From assembly GCA_913058345.1 (NCBI GenBank), contig CAJXQR010000006.1, positions 124,001 through 188,000 on the forward strand: a DNA stretch of 64,000 nucleotides, given 5' to 3'. This DNA comes from an uncultured Gammaproteobacteria bacterium (GTDB lineage: Bacteria; Pseudomonadota; Gammaproteobacteria; Pseudomonadales; Porticoccaceae). Shown here one piece after another: positions 8,899 to 17,403 of this stretch (its first letter is position 1; every line of letters begins with the position of its first letter). Position numbers and translations under genes: made by a program. Under the pieces are notes generated by a model, which was not told the origin of the DNA, did not search any database, and worked only from the letters and a program-made list of their open reading frames with translations.

Positions 8899-9999
8899 AT
8901 GGATATTGGCGTGTTAATGCTCTTCCAAAACCACCGTAATCTGCCCATGGCCGATTACGATATGTATAAGCAGGAGCTGGATGTTTGTGAAATGGCAGAA
9001 CCCCTGGGTTTTGATTCCATTTGGGCGGTGGAGCACCACTTTACGGACTATACCTTGTGTCCTAATCCCATTGAAATGCTGTCTTATCTCGCCGGTAAAA
9101 CGGATAAGATCAAGCTGGGTACGGGTGCGATTATTATCCCCTGGCACAAAGACCCTCTGCGCATTGCGACCGATGTGGCAATGCTCGACAACCTCTGTGA
9201 CCGTCGTTTGTTACTGGGTATAGGTCGAGGCATTGGCCGGGTAGAGTACGATGGTTTTGGTGTTGATATGAACGACTCACGGGGCATCTTTGAAGAATCC
9301 TCGCAAATGATTCTCGATATGCTGGAAACGGGCAAAGCGAGAGATCACGATGGCCAGTACTTCAAACAAGTTGCTCGCGATATTCGTCCGGCCCCGTTGC
9401 CACCCTATGTAGACCGAACCTATGTGACTTGCCAGTCGCCTGAAACCGCAGAAATTATTGCTCGTCTGGGTCTGGGCATGATGGTCTTTGCCATTTCACC
9501 GTGGAAGTCGCGGGCTGAAGACTGTCGCGTCTATCGAGAGGCCTTTCTCAAGCATCAGGGCCGCGAGGCGCCACCCGTGGTGGCCAATGTTTTTGTGATG
9601 GTCGACGAAGATGGTGATCGCGCCCGCGAGTTGGCGGGAAAATATATGACTGATTACTGGATTTCGGCCCTGGCCCACTATGAAATGGATGGCACCCATT
9701 TTACCGATGTGAAGGGTTATGAGTTCTACGCAAAATCGGCCGGTATGATGCGTGACCGCAGCTCTGAGTCGATGGGCAATCTCTACGTAGATAATCAAAT
9801 CTTTGGGACGCCACAGGAATGCATCGACCAGATGAACAGTATTCAGGCACTGGCAGGGCCGGTGACCTTTAATGTCTCGTTTTCTTATGCTGGCTTGCCT
9901 TACGACATTGTGCACAAGCAGATGAGGCTGTTTGCCGATCAATGCCTGCCGGTACTGCAGGCGGCAGAGGTTGGCCAGCCGGCTGAAAAAGTCGCTTAA
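8899..9999 (+). CDS. LLM-class flavin-dependent oxidoreductase
   Basis: A 366-residue bacterial-luciferase-like monooxygenase (TIM barrel, reduced FMN or F420 type). 'MDIGVLMLFQ', 'AEPLGFDSIWAVEHHF', 'LGTGAIIIPWHKDPLRIA' and 'DRRLLLGIGRGIG' are the characteristic blocks in order. The start is placed at ATG 8899, where homology begins, after AATAAGG; an in-frame GTG at 8842 would add a non-conserved tail. Such enzymes use FMNH2 from a partner reductase and O2 to hydroxylate or cleave substrates. None of the neighbouring genes is an obvious flavin reductase. It leads a run of five same-strand catabolic genes and may supply the oxygenation step. The substrate is unknown. Confidence 0.85.
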   Translation: MDIGVLMLFQNHRNLPMADYDMYKQELDVCEMAEPLGFDSIWAVEHHFTDYTLCPNPIEMLSYLAGKTDKIKLGTGAIIIPWHKDPLRIATDVAMLDNLCDRRLLLGIGRGIGRVEYDGFGVDMNDSRGIFEESSQMILDMLETGKARDHDGQYFKQVARDIRPAPLPPYVDRTYVTCQSPETAEIIARLGLGMMVFAISPWKSRAEDCRVYREAFLKHQGREAPPVVANVFVMVDEDGDRARELAGKYMTDYWISALAHYEMDGTHFTDVKGYEFYAKSAGMMRDRSSESMGNLYVDNQIFGTPQECIDQMNSIQALAGPVTFNVSFSYAGLPYDIVHKQMRLFADQCLPVLQAAEVGQPAEKVA

Positions 10000-10144
10000 A
10001 GCAGGTTTTAGCTAAGCTCTAAAATAGTGTTTAACGGTTTAGATCCAGTGCCGTTTTCGGGATTAGCTTGCATTCTTTCTTTTATTAATCAGACTCAGCA
10101 GATAGGTTGTTGGGCTGTCATATTCATTCAAAAGGTAAACTATT

Positions 10145-10924
10145 GTGGCAAGACTCAGTAAATTAAGTCGTTCGGTTAAAGGTAGCGTGGTTCATGTCAC
10201 GGGTGCGGCCAGTGGTATGGGGCGGGCAACGGCGATACTTTTCGCCGATGAAGGTGCTAAGGTGGCAGTCACCGATCGCGATCAGGAGAAAGCCGAAGCC
10301 GTAGCAAAAGAGATTAATGACGCTGGTGGTACAGCTAAAGCCTGGGCTTTGGATGTGTGCGATGCCGAGCGCATTGTCGAAGTGACAAATGCTATAGGCG
10401 CTGAATTTGGTGGTTTGGATATTCTCGTCAATAACGCGGGTCTGGGCGTGTTTGTGAAGCTCGATAGCGAAAAGTACGAAGAGCGCTGGCAGTTTGGCAT
10501 GGATGTGCTGATCAACTCGGTGCAGCGTATGGTGCGGGCATCACTGCCTATGCTGCGCAAAGCGGAGCACGGGCGCATTATTAACATTGCTTCCACCGAA
10601 GGGCTTGGTGCCACTGAGCATGCAGGGCCTTATACTGCTGCCAAGCATGCTGTCGTGGGTTTTACTAAGTCGCTAGCAGTTGATCTTGGCCGCGAAGGCA
10701 TTACCGCCAACTGTGTTTGCCCTGGTCCTATCAAAACGCCCTTGACTGATTTTATTAGCGACGAACACAAGGTCACCTTTGCCAAGCGTCGCGTCGCTGT
10801 GCGCCGTTATGGTGACCCGGAGGAAGTGGCTCATGCAACCTTTAATTTTGCGCTGCCATCGGCTTCTTTTATGACCGGTGTGATTATGCCGGTTGATGGT
10901 GGCCTATGGATCCGCAACGCTTAA
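10145..10924 (+). CDS. Short-chain dehydrogenase/reductase (SDR)
   Basis: A 259-residue classical SDR. It has the NAD(P) glycine motif TGAASGMGRA near residue 19, 'NNAG', a catalytic Ser in 'INIASTEGLG', and YTAAK (Tyr-x-x-x-Lys). An Asp after the second strand ('VAVTDRDQ') favours NAD(H) over NADP(H). The GTG start at 10145 follows AAAAGG. It probably oxidises or reduces an alcohol/ketone intermediate of the pathway served by the neighbouring monooxygenase and hydrolases. It ends 34 bases before the next gene, which has a strong ribosome site, so the two are likely co-transcribed. Confidence 0.85.
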   Translation: MARLSKLSRSVKGSVVHVTGAASGMGRATAILFADEGAKVAVTDRDQEKAEAVAKEINDAGGTAKAWALDVCDAERIVEVTNAIGAEFGGLDILVNNAGLGVFVKLDSEKYEERWQFGMDVLINSVQRMVRASLPMLRKAEHGRIINIASTEGLGATEHAGPYTAAKHAVVGFTKSLAVDLGREGITANCVCPGPIKTPLTDFISDEHKVTFAKRRVAVRRYGDPEEVAHATFNFALPSASFMTGVIMPVDGGLWIRNA

Positions 10925-10958
10925 ACAGAATGTCTACCAACATTGAAGGAGAGCAGAA

Positions 10959-11810
10959 ATGGCGGATTGGCAGATCGGTGATGTCAAAATCACTAAAATC
11001 ATTGAAGAGGATTCCCCAGTCCCCGGCAAGTTTGTCTTGCCGGATGCGACACCGGAGAAGCTATTAGCGATTGATTGGCTGAGCCCGAATTTTATTACCG
11101 ACAGGGGTTGGCTAAAAATGAGTATCCACGCCCTGATTATTGAAACTCAGGGTGTGAAGATCATGGTTGATACCTGTCTGGGTAACGATAAAGAGCGCAC
11201 TACCGAGGCCTGGGCCATGCGCAAAGGCTCTTTTCTTGAAGACCTTGCGGCAGCGGGCCACCCTCGTGAAAGCATTGATTATGTTATTTGCACCCACCTT
11301 CACGTCGATCACGTTGGCTGGAATACCATGCTGGTTGATGGCGAATGGATGCCAACCTTTCCCAATGCCCGCTATCTATTTGGTAAAAAGGAGTGGGAGG
11401 CCTGGGAAAAAGAACCCGACACCGAGCACTTTGGCCCGGTGCTAGAAGACTCGGTGCAGCCGATCTTAGATGCCGGTTTGGCCGACCTGGTGCCTTGTGA
11501 TCATCGTGTGAACGACGAGGTGTGGTTTGAACCCACCCACGGCCACACGGCGGGGCACATTAGCGTGCGTATCTCATCCCGTGGTGAAGATGCGGTGATT
11601 ACCGGGGATATGACTCACCACCCCTGTCAGCTGGCGTGCCCCGAGTGGTCCTGCTTTGCCGATTATGATCCGCCGAAAGCTATCGACACGCGTTGGGATT
11701 TTTACGGCAAATATGTGGATAAACCGGTGCTGGTTATCGGTACTCATTTCTCACCGCCCACGGCGGGCTATATCGTCGCCGATGGTGAGCGCTATAAGCT
11801 CAGGTGCTGA
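10959..11810 (+). CDS. Metallo-beta-lactamase-fold hydrolase 1
   Basis: A 283-residue MBL-fold enzyme with the zinc motif THLHVDHVG at about 112-120, a later His in 'PTHGHTAGH', the bridging Asp in 'VITGDMTHHP', and a final His in 'VIGTHFSPPTAGY'. All ligands for a binuclear site are present. It resembles the lactonase/quorum-quenching-like and alkylsulfatase-distant MBL group found in aromatic and steroid catabolic loci, so lactone or thioester hydrolysis is plausible. GAAGGAG precedes the ATG. It shares an operon with the SDR and is followed by an alcohol dehydrogenase remnant. Confidence 0.85.
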   Translation: MADWQIGDVKITKIIEEDSPVPGKFVLPDATPEKLLAIDWLSPNFITDRGWLKMSIHALIIETQGVKIMVDTCLGNDKERTTEAWAMRKGSFLEDLAAAGHPRESIDYVICTHLHVDHVGWNTMLVDGEWMPTFPNARYLFGKKEWEAWEKEPDTEHFGPVLEDSVQPILDAGLADLVPCDHRVNDEVWFEPTHGHTAGHISVRISSRGEDAVITGDMTHHPCQLACPEWSCFADYDPPKAIDTRWDFYGKYVDKPVLVIGTHFSPPTAGYIVADGERYKLRC

Positions 11811-11860
11811 ATCAGCAGATCGGGGGAAAATAAAGGCTTAAGCCTCTTGAGGTGATATCA

Positions 11861-12060
11861 ATGAAAACGGCAAGATTTAATGATGTCGGTAAACCACTGG
11901 TTATAGAGGAATTGCCCGAACGCAACGTAGGGTCCACTGGCGTACTACTGCGTATATCGGGTGTGTGCCATTGCGACTTTCATGTTATTGGCGGCGACGT
12001 GGGTACATGACAGAAGCCCATCACATCGGGTCTTGAAAACGCCGGTAAGATTAAACGTCG
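11861..12060 (+). pseudogene. Remnant of a zinc alcohol dehydrogenase
   Basis: Reading from ATG 11861 gives 49 residues that match the start of zinc-dependent medium-chain alcohol dehydrogenases: 'MKTARFNDVGKPLVIEEL', then 'LLRISGVCHCDFHVIGGD' in place of the usual GVCHTDLHV block with its zinc Cys. A stop follows at 12008-12010. After a frame change the text 'QKPITSGLENAGKI' (about 12011-12052) recalls the next conserved block (P-x-x-x-GHE-x-x-G), with the zinc-binding GHE decayed to GLE. Nothing further of the expected 340 residues is present. This is a truncated, frameshifted relic, about 50 bases after hydrolase 1, showing that an NAD-dependent alcohol dehydrogenase once belonged to this operon. 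Confidence 0.75.
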
Positions 12061-12138
12061 TGTGGTACTCACGCTCTGATGACTGCCTTTGCCACTCACC
12101 CTAGAATTTAACTTTAAACAACAGGAATGCTTTAACTG

Positions 12139-12756
12139 ATGCCTCTATCACCACCACAAGCTCGACAGCACTTACACACTCGTAACATCGATTTAACGGG
12201 TTATTACCGTGAAGATGGACTCTGGGATATTGAGGCGCACATCGTCGACAAGAAAACCTATACCTATGAGAATAAGTGGCGGGGTACGGTGGCCTCAGGC
12301 TTGCCGGTGCATGATATGTCGATACGTTTGACGATTGACCGGGAACTGGTTGTGCAAGCTATTGAGGTGGTCATGGATGAGCAGCCCTATACCATTTGCT
12401 CTGATGTACTGGGTAATTTTCAAGGTATTGTAGGGCTGAAAATAGGCGCTGGTTGGAACAGACGAGTGCGTGAAGTGGTGGGTGGTGTGCTGGGTTGCAC
12501 CCATCTCGCTGAATTACTGGGTCCATTGGCGACGGTAACCTTTCAAACCTTATCGGCTGATTATGCGCGTGAGCTGATGGGTTTAGCGCCGGCAGATCGC
12601 GGTGAAATGGAAGCAGATCAGGCCCCTTTTATGCTCAATGGCTGCTTCACCTGGTCACCGCAAAGCCCTGTCGTCAAAGAAGATTTCCCGGATTACTATC
12701 AAGCGCCAGAAGTCATTGAGGTACTAGATTTGGAGACAGGTAAAAGTGATGCTTAG
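12139..12756 (+). CDS. DUF2889 domain protein
   Basis: A 205-residue soluble protein. 'RNIDLTGYYREDGLWDIEAHIVDKKTY' near the N-terminus and 'GCTHLAELLGPLATVTFQT' in the middle mark it as DUF2889. The conserved Cys-Thr-His-Leu with nearby acidic residues could be a metal or catalytic site. No biochemical role is established that I know of. Members occur beside acyl-CoA and ring-degradation genes in proteobacteria, and this one lies between two MBL-fold hydrolases. No signal peptide is seen. The start ATG 12139 has a weak ribosome site (ACAGGAATG region). Confidence 0.8.
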   Translation: MPLSPPQARQHLHTRNIDLTGYYREDGLWDIEAHIVDKKTYTYENKWRGTVASGLPVHDMSIRLTIDRELVVQAIEVVMDEQPYTICSDVLGNFQGIVGLKIGAGWNRRVREVVGGVLGCTHLAELLGPLATVTFQTLSADYARELMGLAPADRGEMEADQAPFMLNGCFTWSPQSPVVKEDFPDYYQAPEVIEVLDLETGKSDA

Positions 12757-12820
12757 TTTGTCTAAAGAGGATCTTAATTATCTGGTTCGCCTTCGGCTAA
12801 ATTGTGCTTAGAGTGAGCCT

Positions 12821-13891
12821 ATGAGCCTCGAACCAGTTGGTGTAAAACGCTTCGGGCGTATTTTACGCATTCCTACGCCCACGCCTTTTGGCGTTGGTGA
12901 TATCAACAGTTATGTGATTTTGCCCGAATCAGGCTCCGATCAGTTAGTGCTGATCGATACCGGTGTGGGCACAGAAGAGGCCTGGCAGGCTTTACAGGCA
13001 GGCCTGAATGAGTTTGGGTACGGCATAGAAGACATTACTTTGCTACTGCTCACCCATGCTCATACCGATCACATGGGGCAGGCGAGTCGCATTCGTGAAA
13101 CCTCAGGTTGTGAGATTTGGGGCCATGAAAATGTCAGCTCGACCATCGCTAGTTTTTTACCACCACCCGAACGTATCGATGTTGAGCGAGCGGTCCTTCA
13201 GCGCTATGGCTTTAGTGCCGAAATGTACGACAAAGCCTACGATTACCGAGCCTATATCGCCGATATTTTCAAGCCCTGTGAGCTTGATCGCGAGCTGAAA
13301 GATAATGATATTGTGGCCATTAATGGCTTTGATTTAAAAGTCATTCATACGCCGGGACATTGTCCTGAAGAAGTGGTTTTCTGGCAGCCAGAGAGCCAAC
13401 AAATGTTCTCTGGTGATCATTTGCTACCTGATGTCACACCTGTTTGTTTATTGGATTTTCCTGAAATGCCAGAGGCTGAGCGAATTCATACGCTGTCTCA
13501 GTATTACCGCTCAGCTGATAAAGTATTGCCCTACGATGCTCGTTATATTTATCCCAGCCATGGTGATGTTTTTCAGGATCATCGGCAGTTGATTATGGGT
13601 TATAAACTGTCGACGGAACGGCGCTTGCTGAAAATAGCGAAGATACTTGAGCGAGGGGGTGAGTTGACACCACTTGAGGTGGGTCAACAGCTCTTCCCAA
13701 AAGTTTGGGAAGAGCAACTTTATGCGGTAATCTCAGAGGTAATGGGTCATCTTGACATGCTTCTTGATGGCGGTTTTGTGAGGACCCGAGAGCTGGGTGG
13801 GATCGTTCACTATACCTTGTTAGCTATCCCCGGCCCTGGTGCCATATTGCAAACTGATGAGGTATCAAAAACAGGAGGGAATCGACGGTGA
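12821..13891 (+). CDS. Metallo-beta-lactamase-fold hydrolase 2
   Basis: A 356-residue MBL-fold enzyme, longer than hydrolase 1. 'INSYVIL' and 'LVLIDTG' lead into the zinc motif THAHTDHMG (about 87-95), a later His in 'VIHTPGHCPEEV', Asp in 'MFSGDHLLPDV' and His in 'YIYPSHGDVF'. A C-terminal helical winged-helix-like part ('LTPLEVGQQLFPK...') follows, as in the group that includes MBL enzymes with a C-terminal DNA-binding-like domain (LACTB2-like). The short first dodecin-like gene starts inside its stop codon, so translation is coupled. The exact substrate is unknown. Confidence 0.82.
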   Translation: MSLEPVGVKRFGRILRIPTPTPFGVGDINSYVILPESGSDQLVLIDTGVGTEEAWQALQAGLNEFGYGIEDITLLLLTHAHTDHMGQASRIRETSGCEIWGHENVSSTIASFLPPPERIDVERAVLQRYGFSAEMYDKAYDYRAYIADIFKPCELDRELKDNDIVAINGFDLKVIHTPGHCPEEVVFWQPESQQMFSGDHLLPDVTPVCLLDFPEMPEAERIHTLSQYYRSADKVLPYDARYIYPSHGDVFQDHRQLIMGYKLSTERRLLKIAKILERGGELTPLEVGQQLFPKVWEEQLYAVISEVMGHLDMLLDGGFVRTRELGGIVHYTLLAIPGPGAILQTDEVSKTGGNRR

Positions 13892-14109
13892 GTCACGGTA
13901 AAGCGAATGAGTTAATTGGCACCTCTATGGTGTCGTTTGAAGATGCACTGGCGTGTATTTTACAGCGAGCGAATAAAACGCTCCGTGGTATCCATACCAT
14001 TGAAGTCATTAACAAAAATGTAACGATAACAGAGAATGGCGAGATGGAGTATCGAGTGCGTGGCTTTCTGAAATTCGATATGACGCCACCCGATTTATTA
14101 CACCTATAG
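13888..14109 (+). CDS. Dodecin-like protein 1 (no flavin-stacking Trp)
   Basis: A 73-residue protein with the dodecin pattern: GTS at 11-13, 'SFEDAL' helix start, 'RANKTLRGI' helix end, then beta strands 'TIEVINKNVTI' and 'EYRVRGFLKFDM'. Dodecins assemble as hollow dodecamers that bind flavin dimers. The Trp that stacks on flavin (in 'LDWFEV' of the Thermus protein) is Thr37 here, and the flavin-contacting Gln is Arg56, so classical flavin binding is unlikely. Trp-less dodecins such as the Mycobacterium calcium dodecin exist. The GTG start at 13888 overlaps the stop of the MBL gene. A second copy follows six bases later. Confidence 0.7.
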   Translation: MSHGKANELIGTSMVSFEDALACILQRANKTLRGIHTIEVINKNVTITENGEMEYRVRGFLKFDMTPPDLLHL

Positions 14110-14115
14110 GGTAGA

Positions 14116-14322
14116 ATGATGAGCGTATTTAGTGTCTCCAATGTCAGTGCTGCATCCCCCGTCAGTTTTCAGGATGCGCTGGAAAAGGGTTATCGACGGG
14201 CCAATTCGACTCTGCGTGGTATTACGTCTATTGAGGTCGTCGCTGAACGTGCAAACGTCGAAGCAGGGGCGATCAAAGAGTACGTTGTCGATCTTAAAAT
14301 CTTGTTTGCACTAGAGAAGTGA
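14116..14322 (+). CDS. Dodecin-like protein 2 (no flavin-stacking Trp)
   Basis: A 68-residue dodecin-like protein, paralogous to the one just upstream: 'SFQDALEKGYRRANSTLRGI', then 'SIEVVAERANV' and 'KEYVVDLKILFALE'. Ser38 replaces the flavin-stacking Trp and Val57 the flavin-contacting Gln. Both the first and second Met are possible starts. With copy 1 it could form mixed or separate dodecameric shells, binding something other than flavin or no ligand at all. It is the last gene of the cluster; a weak hairpin (14370-14375 with 14383-14388) follows. Confidence 0.7.
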   Translation: MMSVFSVSNVSAASPVSFQDALEKGYRRANSTLRGITSIEVVAERANVEAGAIKEYVVDLKILFALEK

Positions 14323-14542
14323 TAGTTGGTTCTCAAGTTTGACTTTCTAAAATAATAATATGGCCAGGGCACTCCAGTTTCCGGGGTGTTTGATGATAGC
14401 CTGCATTAACTAGCGACCAGTGGTAATTAATGTCTCTACCTATCGCTGTCGTTAGTGGTGGGGCGCCGTTTCGATGATCTAAAAGTTAGCCCTCCCATGA
14501 GTAACTTATCCAGAACAATAAATTGGCTAATGGGTTTGCAAA

Positions 14543-17380
14543 ATGGATGATATGGATGAAGAGGTTCTTCAACTTTTCGTAGAAGAGTCTAGAGAGCATT
14601 TGGCAGGTATTGAGGATGATCTGTTGGCTATGGAGTCAATGGATGGGCTCGACGAAGATCTTGTGAATCGGGTTTTTCGTACCTTGCATACGATCAAAGG
14701 TGGCGCTGGCTTCTTTGATTTGGTCAATCTACAAAACCTTGCTCATTCCATGGAAAATATTCTCGATCTGATTCGTAAAGGTGAGCTGCAGACGACGAAA
14801 ATGATTGTGTCCTCTCTGCTTGCTGGTGCCGATACGGTCGCCAGTATGGTCGATAATCTGGATTCATCAAATGGCTACGATATTTCTGAGCATTTATCTA
14901 TTTTTGATGGAATCTTAAAAGGCGACTTGGCCTCTGAGGAAGCCGTTGAGGTATCCAGTGAATCGGATGCAGTGGCGGAGGCGGAGGAGCAAGAGCTTTC
15001 TCCGGGAGATCTTGCTGATTCTGAACAGACTGGCAGTGAGGAGCCAGTCTCTGCTACCGAACCAAAAACTACTGCTTCTGATCCGGCAGAGAGCATTCCA
15101 CCTGCTGACGCTGCCCCGGTCAGCAAGGCCGTTGCAGAGGCATCGACACCGACAACGTCGGGTACTAAAGCTACGTCAGCAAAAGGGGCGGCAACGTCAG
15201 GTGATCAAAGCATACGTGTTCATTTGTCACTGCTTGACCGCTTAATGGAGCTGGCAGGTGAGTTAGTACTGACGCGAAACGCCCTTATCCAGAGTGTTGA
15301 AACAGGTGATCCTTCCCTCTTGCAGCCAGCGGCGAAAAAAGTCGATGCCATTACCTCTCAATTGCAGCGCGCGATTATGTCGACGCGAATGCAAACGATC
15401 GATATTGTCTTTAGTAAATTCCGACGCATTGTGCGAGATTTGTCGGGTCAACTCGGCAAGCAGATTAATCTAGAAATTCTTGGTGAAGATGTAGAGCTCG
15501 ATAAAACCATTATTGAAGCTCTTGGCGATCCGCTGACTCATCTGGTGCGCAATTCGATTGATCATGGTCTGGAAACGCCAGCGCAGCGCAAAGAGGCGGG
15601 TAAACCAGCGTTTGGGCAGTTGCGTTTACATGCTTTCCATGAAGCGGGCCAGGTTGTCATAGAGGTTAGCGATAATGGTGCTGGCATTGACCCCCAAAGA
15701 ATAGCCAGAAAAGCCATCGAAAAAGGCATGATGTCTGAAGAAGAAATCGCTCGAATGAGTGAGAAAGATATTGTTCGTCTGATTTTTCACCCAGGATTTT
15801 CGACGGCGGAGGAGGTGACTGATATTTCCGGTCGCGGTGTCGGTATGGATGTTGTACGCCAGAATTTAGCAAAAGTTGGTGGCGTTGCCGATATAGAGTC
15901 CGAGCTGGGGGTTGGCACAACCATTCGTGTGAAGCTGCCGTTGACCCTGGCCATTATTCCGAGTGTATTGGTTGGGATTAGTACAGAAAACTTCGCCATT
16001 CCACAGGTCAATGTGGTGGAAATGGTGGGTATTGCCCCGGATGAGATCAAGACGAGAATTCAGCATGTTGGCGGTGTCGCTATGCTGCGCTTACGGGGTG
16101 AACTTGTGCCTTTGATCGAACTCAGTGATTTCTTCGATATGACGCAAACATATATTGATGCCGAAACGGGTGCAGTGAACGAAGAGCGACGAGACCGGCT
16201 ATCGGATCGTCGGGAAAATGACAATTCCGATGAAGCGACAAAAGATTTACGTCGCGGTGTTGAGCGTAGAGAAAGCGCCGACAGTAGTGTGAATATCGTC
16301 ATTGTCGCAGCGGGAGCCTTTAAATATGGTATCCGCGTGGACGAGCTCCATGAGTCCGCAGAAATTGTGGTTAAGCCTCTTGGGATGCACTTTCGGGGCA
16401 GTAATGAATTTTCTGGTGCAACCATTCTCGGTGATGGGACGGTCGCTCTTATTCTCGACGTCGACGGAGTGCGTCGACTTAGTGGTGCGAGTGAATCTCA
16501 GCAGACAGATAGTGATATGCGGGCCAGAGATGCCGAGGTAGAACGTGACGTAGATTCTTGTTCCATTCTGATTATTCAGCACGCCCAAGACGAAGTGTAT
16601 GCAGTTCCTTTGCAATTGGTCGCAAGAATAGAAAGGTTCTCAACACAGGATTTGCAAAATGTAGGTGGCCGCAAAGCCATTAGTTATCGCGGTGGTATCT
16701 TGCCACTGATTTCTCTAGAAGGAATTGTTAGTTCGCAGGCATTGGATGTCAGTGCTAAAGAATTTTATGTGATTGTTTATACCGTGGGTAATGAAGAAAT
16801 TGGCTTAATGGCTTCAGATATAAGAGATATCGTAGATTATAGAGACACCATTGATAACCGTACTCATAAGCGGGCGGGGATCGCAGGTTCGATGATCGTC
16901 AATGGTGAAATATTACAGTTTCTTGATCTCTACGGCATTCTTGAATTGGATGACCCCGAGTGGACAGGTCATCTTGTGAGCAAAAGTAATGGAGAAACAG
17001 GCCTTACTATCTTGCTAGTTGAAGATTCGCCATTTTTTCAGTCGCAAATGAAAAAAGAAATAGAGGCAGCCGGTTTTATTGTTCTTACCGCTGATGATGG
17101 CTTACTGGGCCTTGAGGTACTCCATAGCCATCCTGAAATTGCAATGGTGTTGACAGATATAGAGATGCCTAATATGGATGGCCTGGAAATGGTGCGGGCT
17201 ATTAGAGCGCAACCAAAATACAAAGACCTACCTCTGGTAGCTGTCACATCTCTAGCGGGTGCAACAGCTGAGAAAAAAGGAATCGAGGCTGGTGTTGATG
17301 AATATCAAATTAAGCTCGACCGTGAACAGTTAGTGGATGTTTGCCGACGTCTTGCCAAACCACGTGCAGTAAGCGCCTAG
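14543..17380 (+). CDS. cheA: Hybrid chemotaxis histidine kinase CheA with two CheW domains and receiver
   Basis: A 945-residue kinase. HPt domain at 1-110 with phospho-acceptor His49 (TLHTIKGGAGFF). An acidic Ala/Glu/Thr-rich linker (about 135-225) stands in place of a recognisable P2. Dimerisation helices follow at about 230-300, then the ATPase domain with N box 'LVRNSIDHGLE', 'DNGAGIDP' and 'GRGVGMDVV'. There are two CheW-like domains (about 470-660 and 675-815) and a C-terminal receiver (about 825-940, phospho-Asp in LTDIEMPN). The first CheW domain is split by an Arg/Asp/Glu-rich insertion (about 540-580). The attached receiver probably acts as a phosphate sink or adaptation element. It begins a co-directional che operon. 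Confidence 0.92.
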   Translation: MDDMDEEVLQLFVEESREHLAGIEDDLLAMESMDGLDEDLVNRVFRTLHTIKGGAGFFDLVNLQNLAHSMENILDLIRKGELQTTKMIVSSLLAGADTVASMVDNLDSSNGYDISEHLSIFDGILKGDLASEEAVEVSSESDAVAEAEEQELSPGDLADSEQTGSEEPVSATEPKTTASDPAESIPPADAAPVSKAVAEASTPTTSGTKATSAKGAATSGDQSIRVHLSLLDRLMELAGELVLTRNALIQSVETGDPSLLQPAAKKVDAITSQLQRAIMSTRMQTIDIVFSKFRRIVRDLSGQLGKQINLEILGEDVELDKTIIEALGDPLTHLVRNSIDHGLETPAQRKEAGKPAFGQLRLHAFHEAGQVVIEVSDNGAGIDPQRIARKAIEKGMMSEEEIARMSEKDIVRLIFHPGFSTAEEVTDISGRGVGMDVVRQNLAKVGGVADIESELGVGTTIRVKLPLTLAIIPSVLVGISTENFAIPQVNVVEMVGIAPDEIKTRIQHVGGVAMLRLRGELVPLIELSDFFDMTQTYIDAETGAVNEERRDRLSDRRENDNSDEATKDLRRGVERRESADSSVNIVIVAAGAFKYGIRVDELHESAEIVVKPLGMHFRGSNEFSGATILGDGTVALILDVDGVRRLSGASESQQTDSDMRARDAEVERDVDSCSILIIQHAQDEVYAVPLQLVARIERFSTQDLQNVGGRKAISYRGGILPLISLEGIVSSQALDVSAKEFYVIVYTVGNEEIGLMASDIRDIVDYRDTIDNRTHKRAGIAGSMIVNGEILQFLDLYGILELDDPEWTGHLVSKSNGETGLTILLVEDSPFFQSQMKKEIEAAGFIVLTADDGLLGLEVLHSHPEIAMVLTDIEMPNMDGLEMVRAIRAQPKYKDLPLVAVTSLAGATAEKKGIEAGVDEYQIKLDREQLVDVCRRLAKPRAVSA

Positions 17381-17403
17381 GTTTTAGTTGGAGAGAATAA
17401 ACG

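Noticed and set aside
14370-14388. Weak hairpin after the second dodecin-like gene
   Set aside because: Six pairs with one G-U and only three T after it; too weak to call a terminator.
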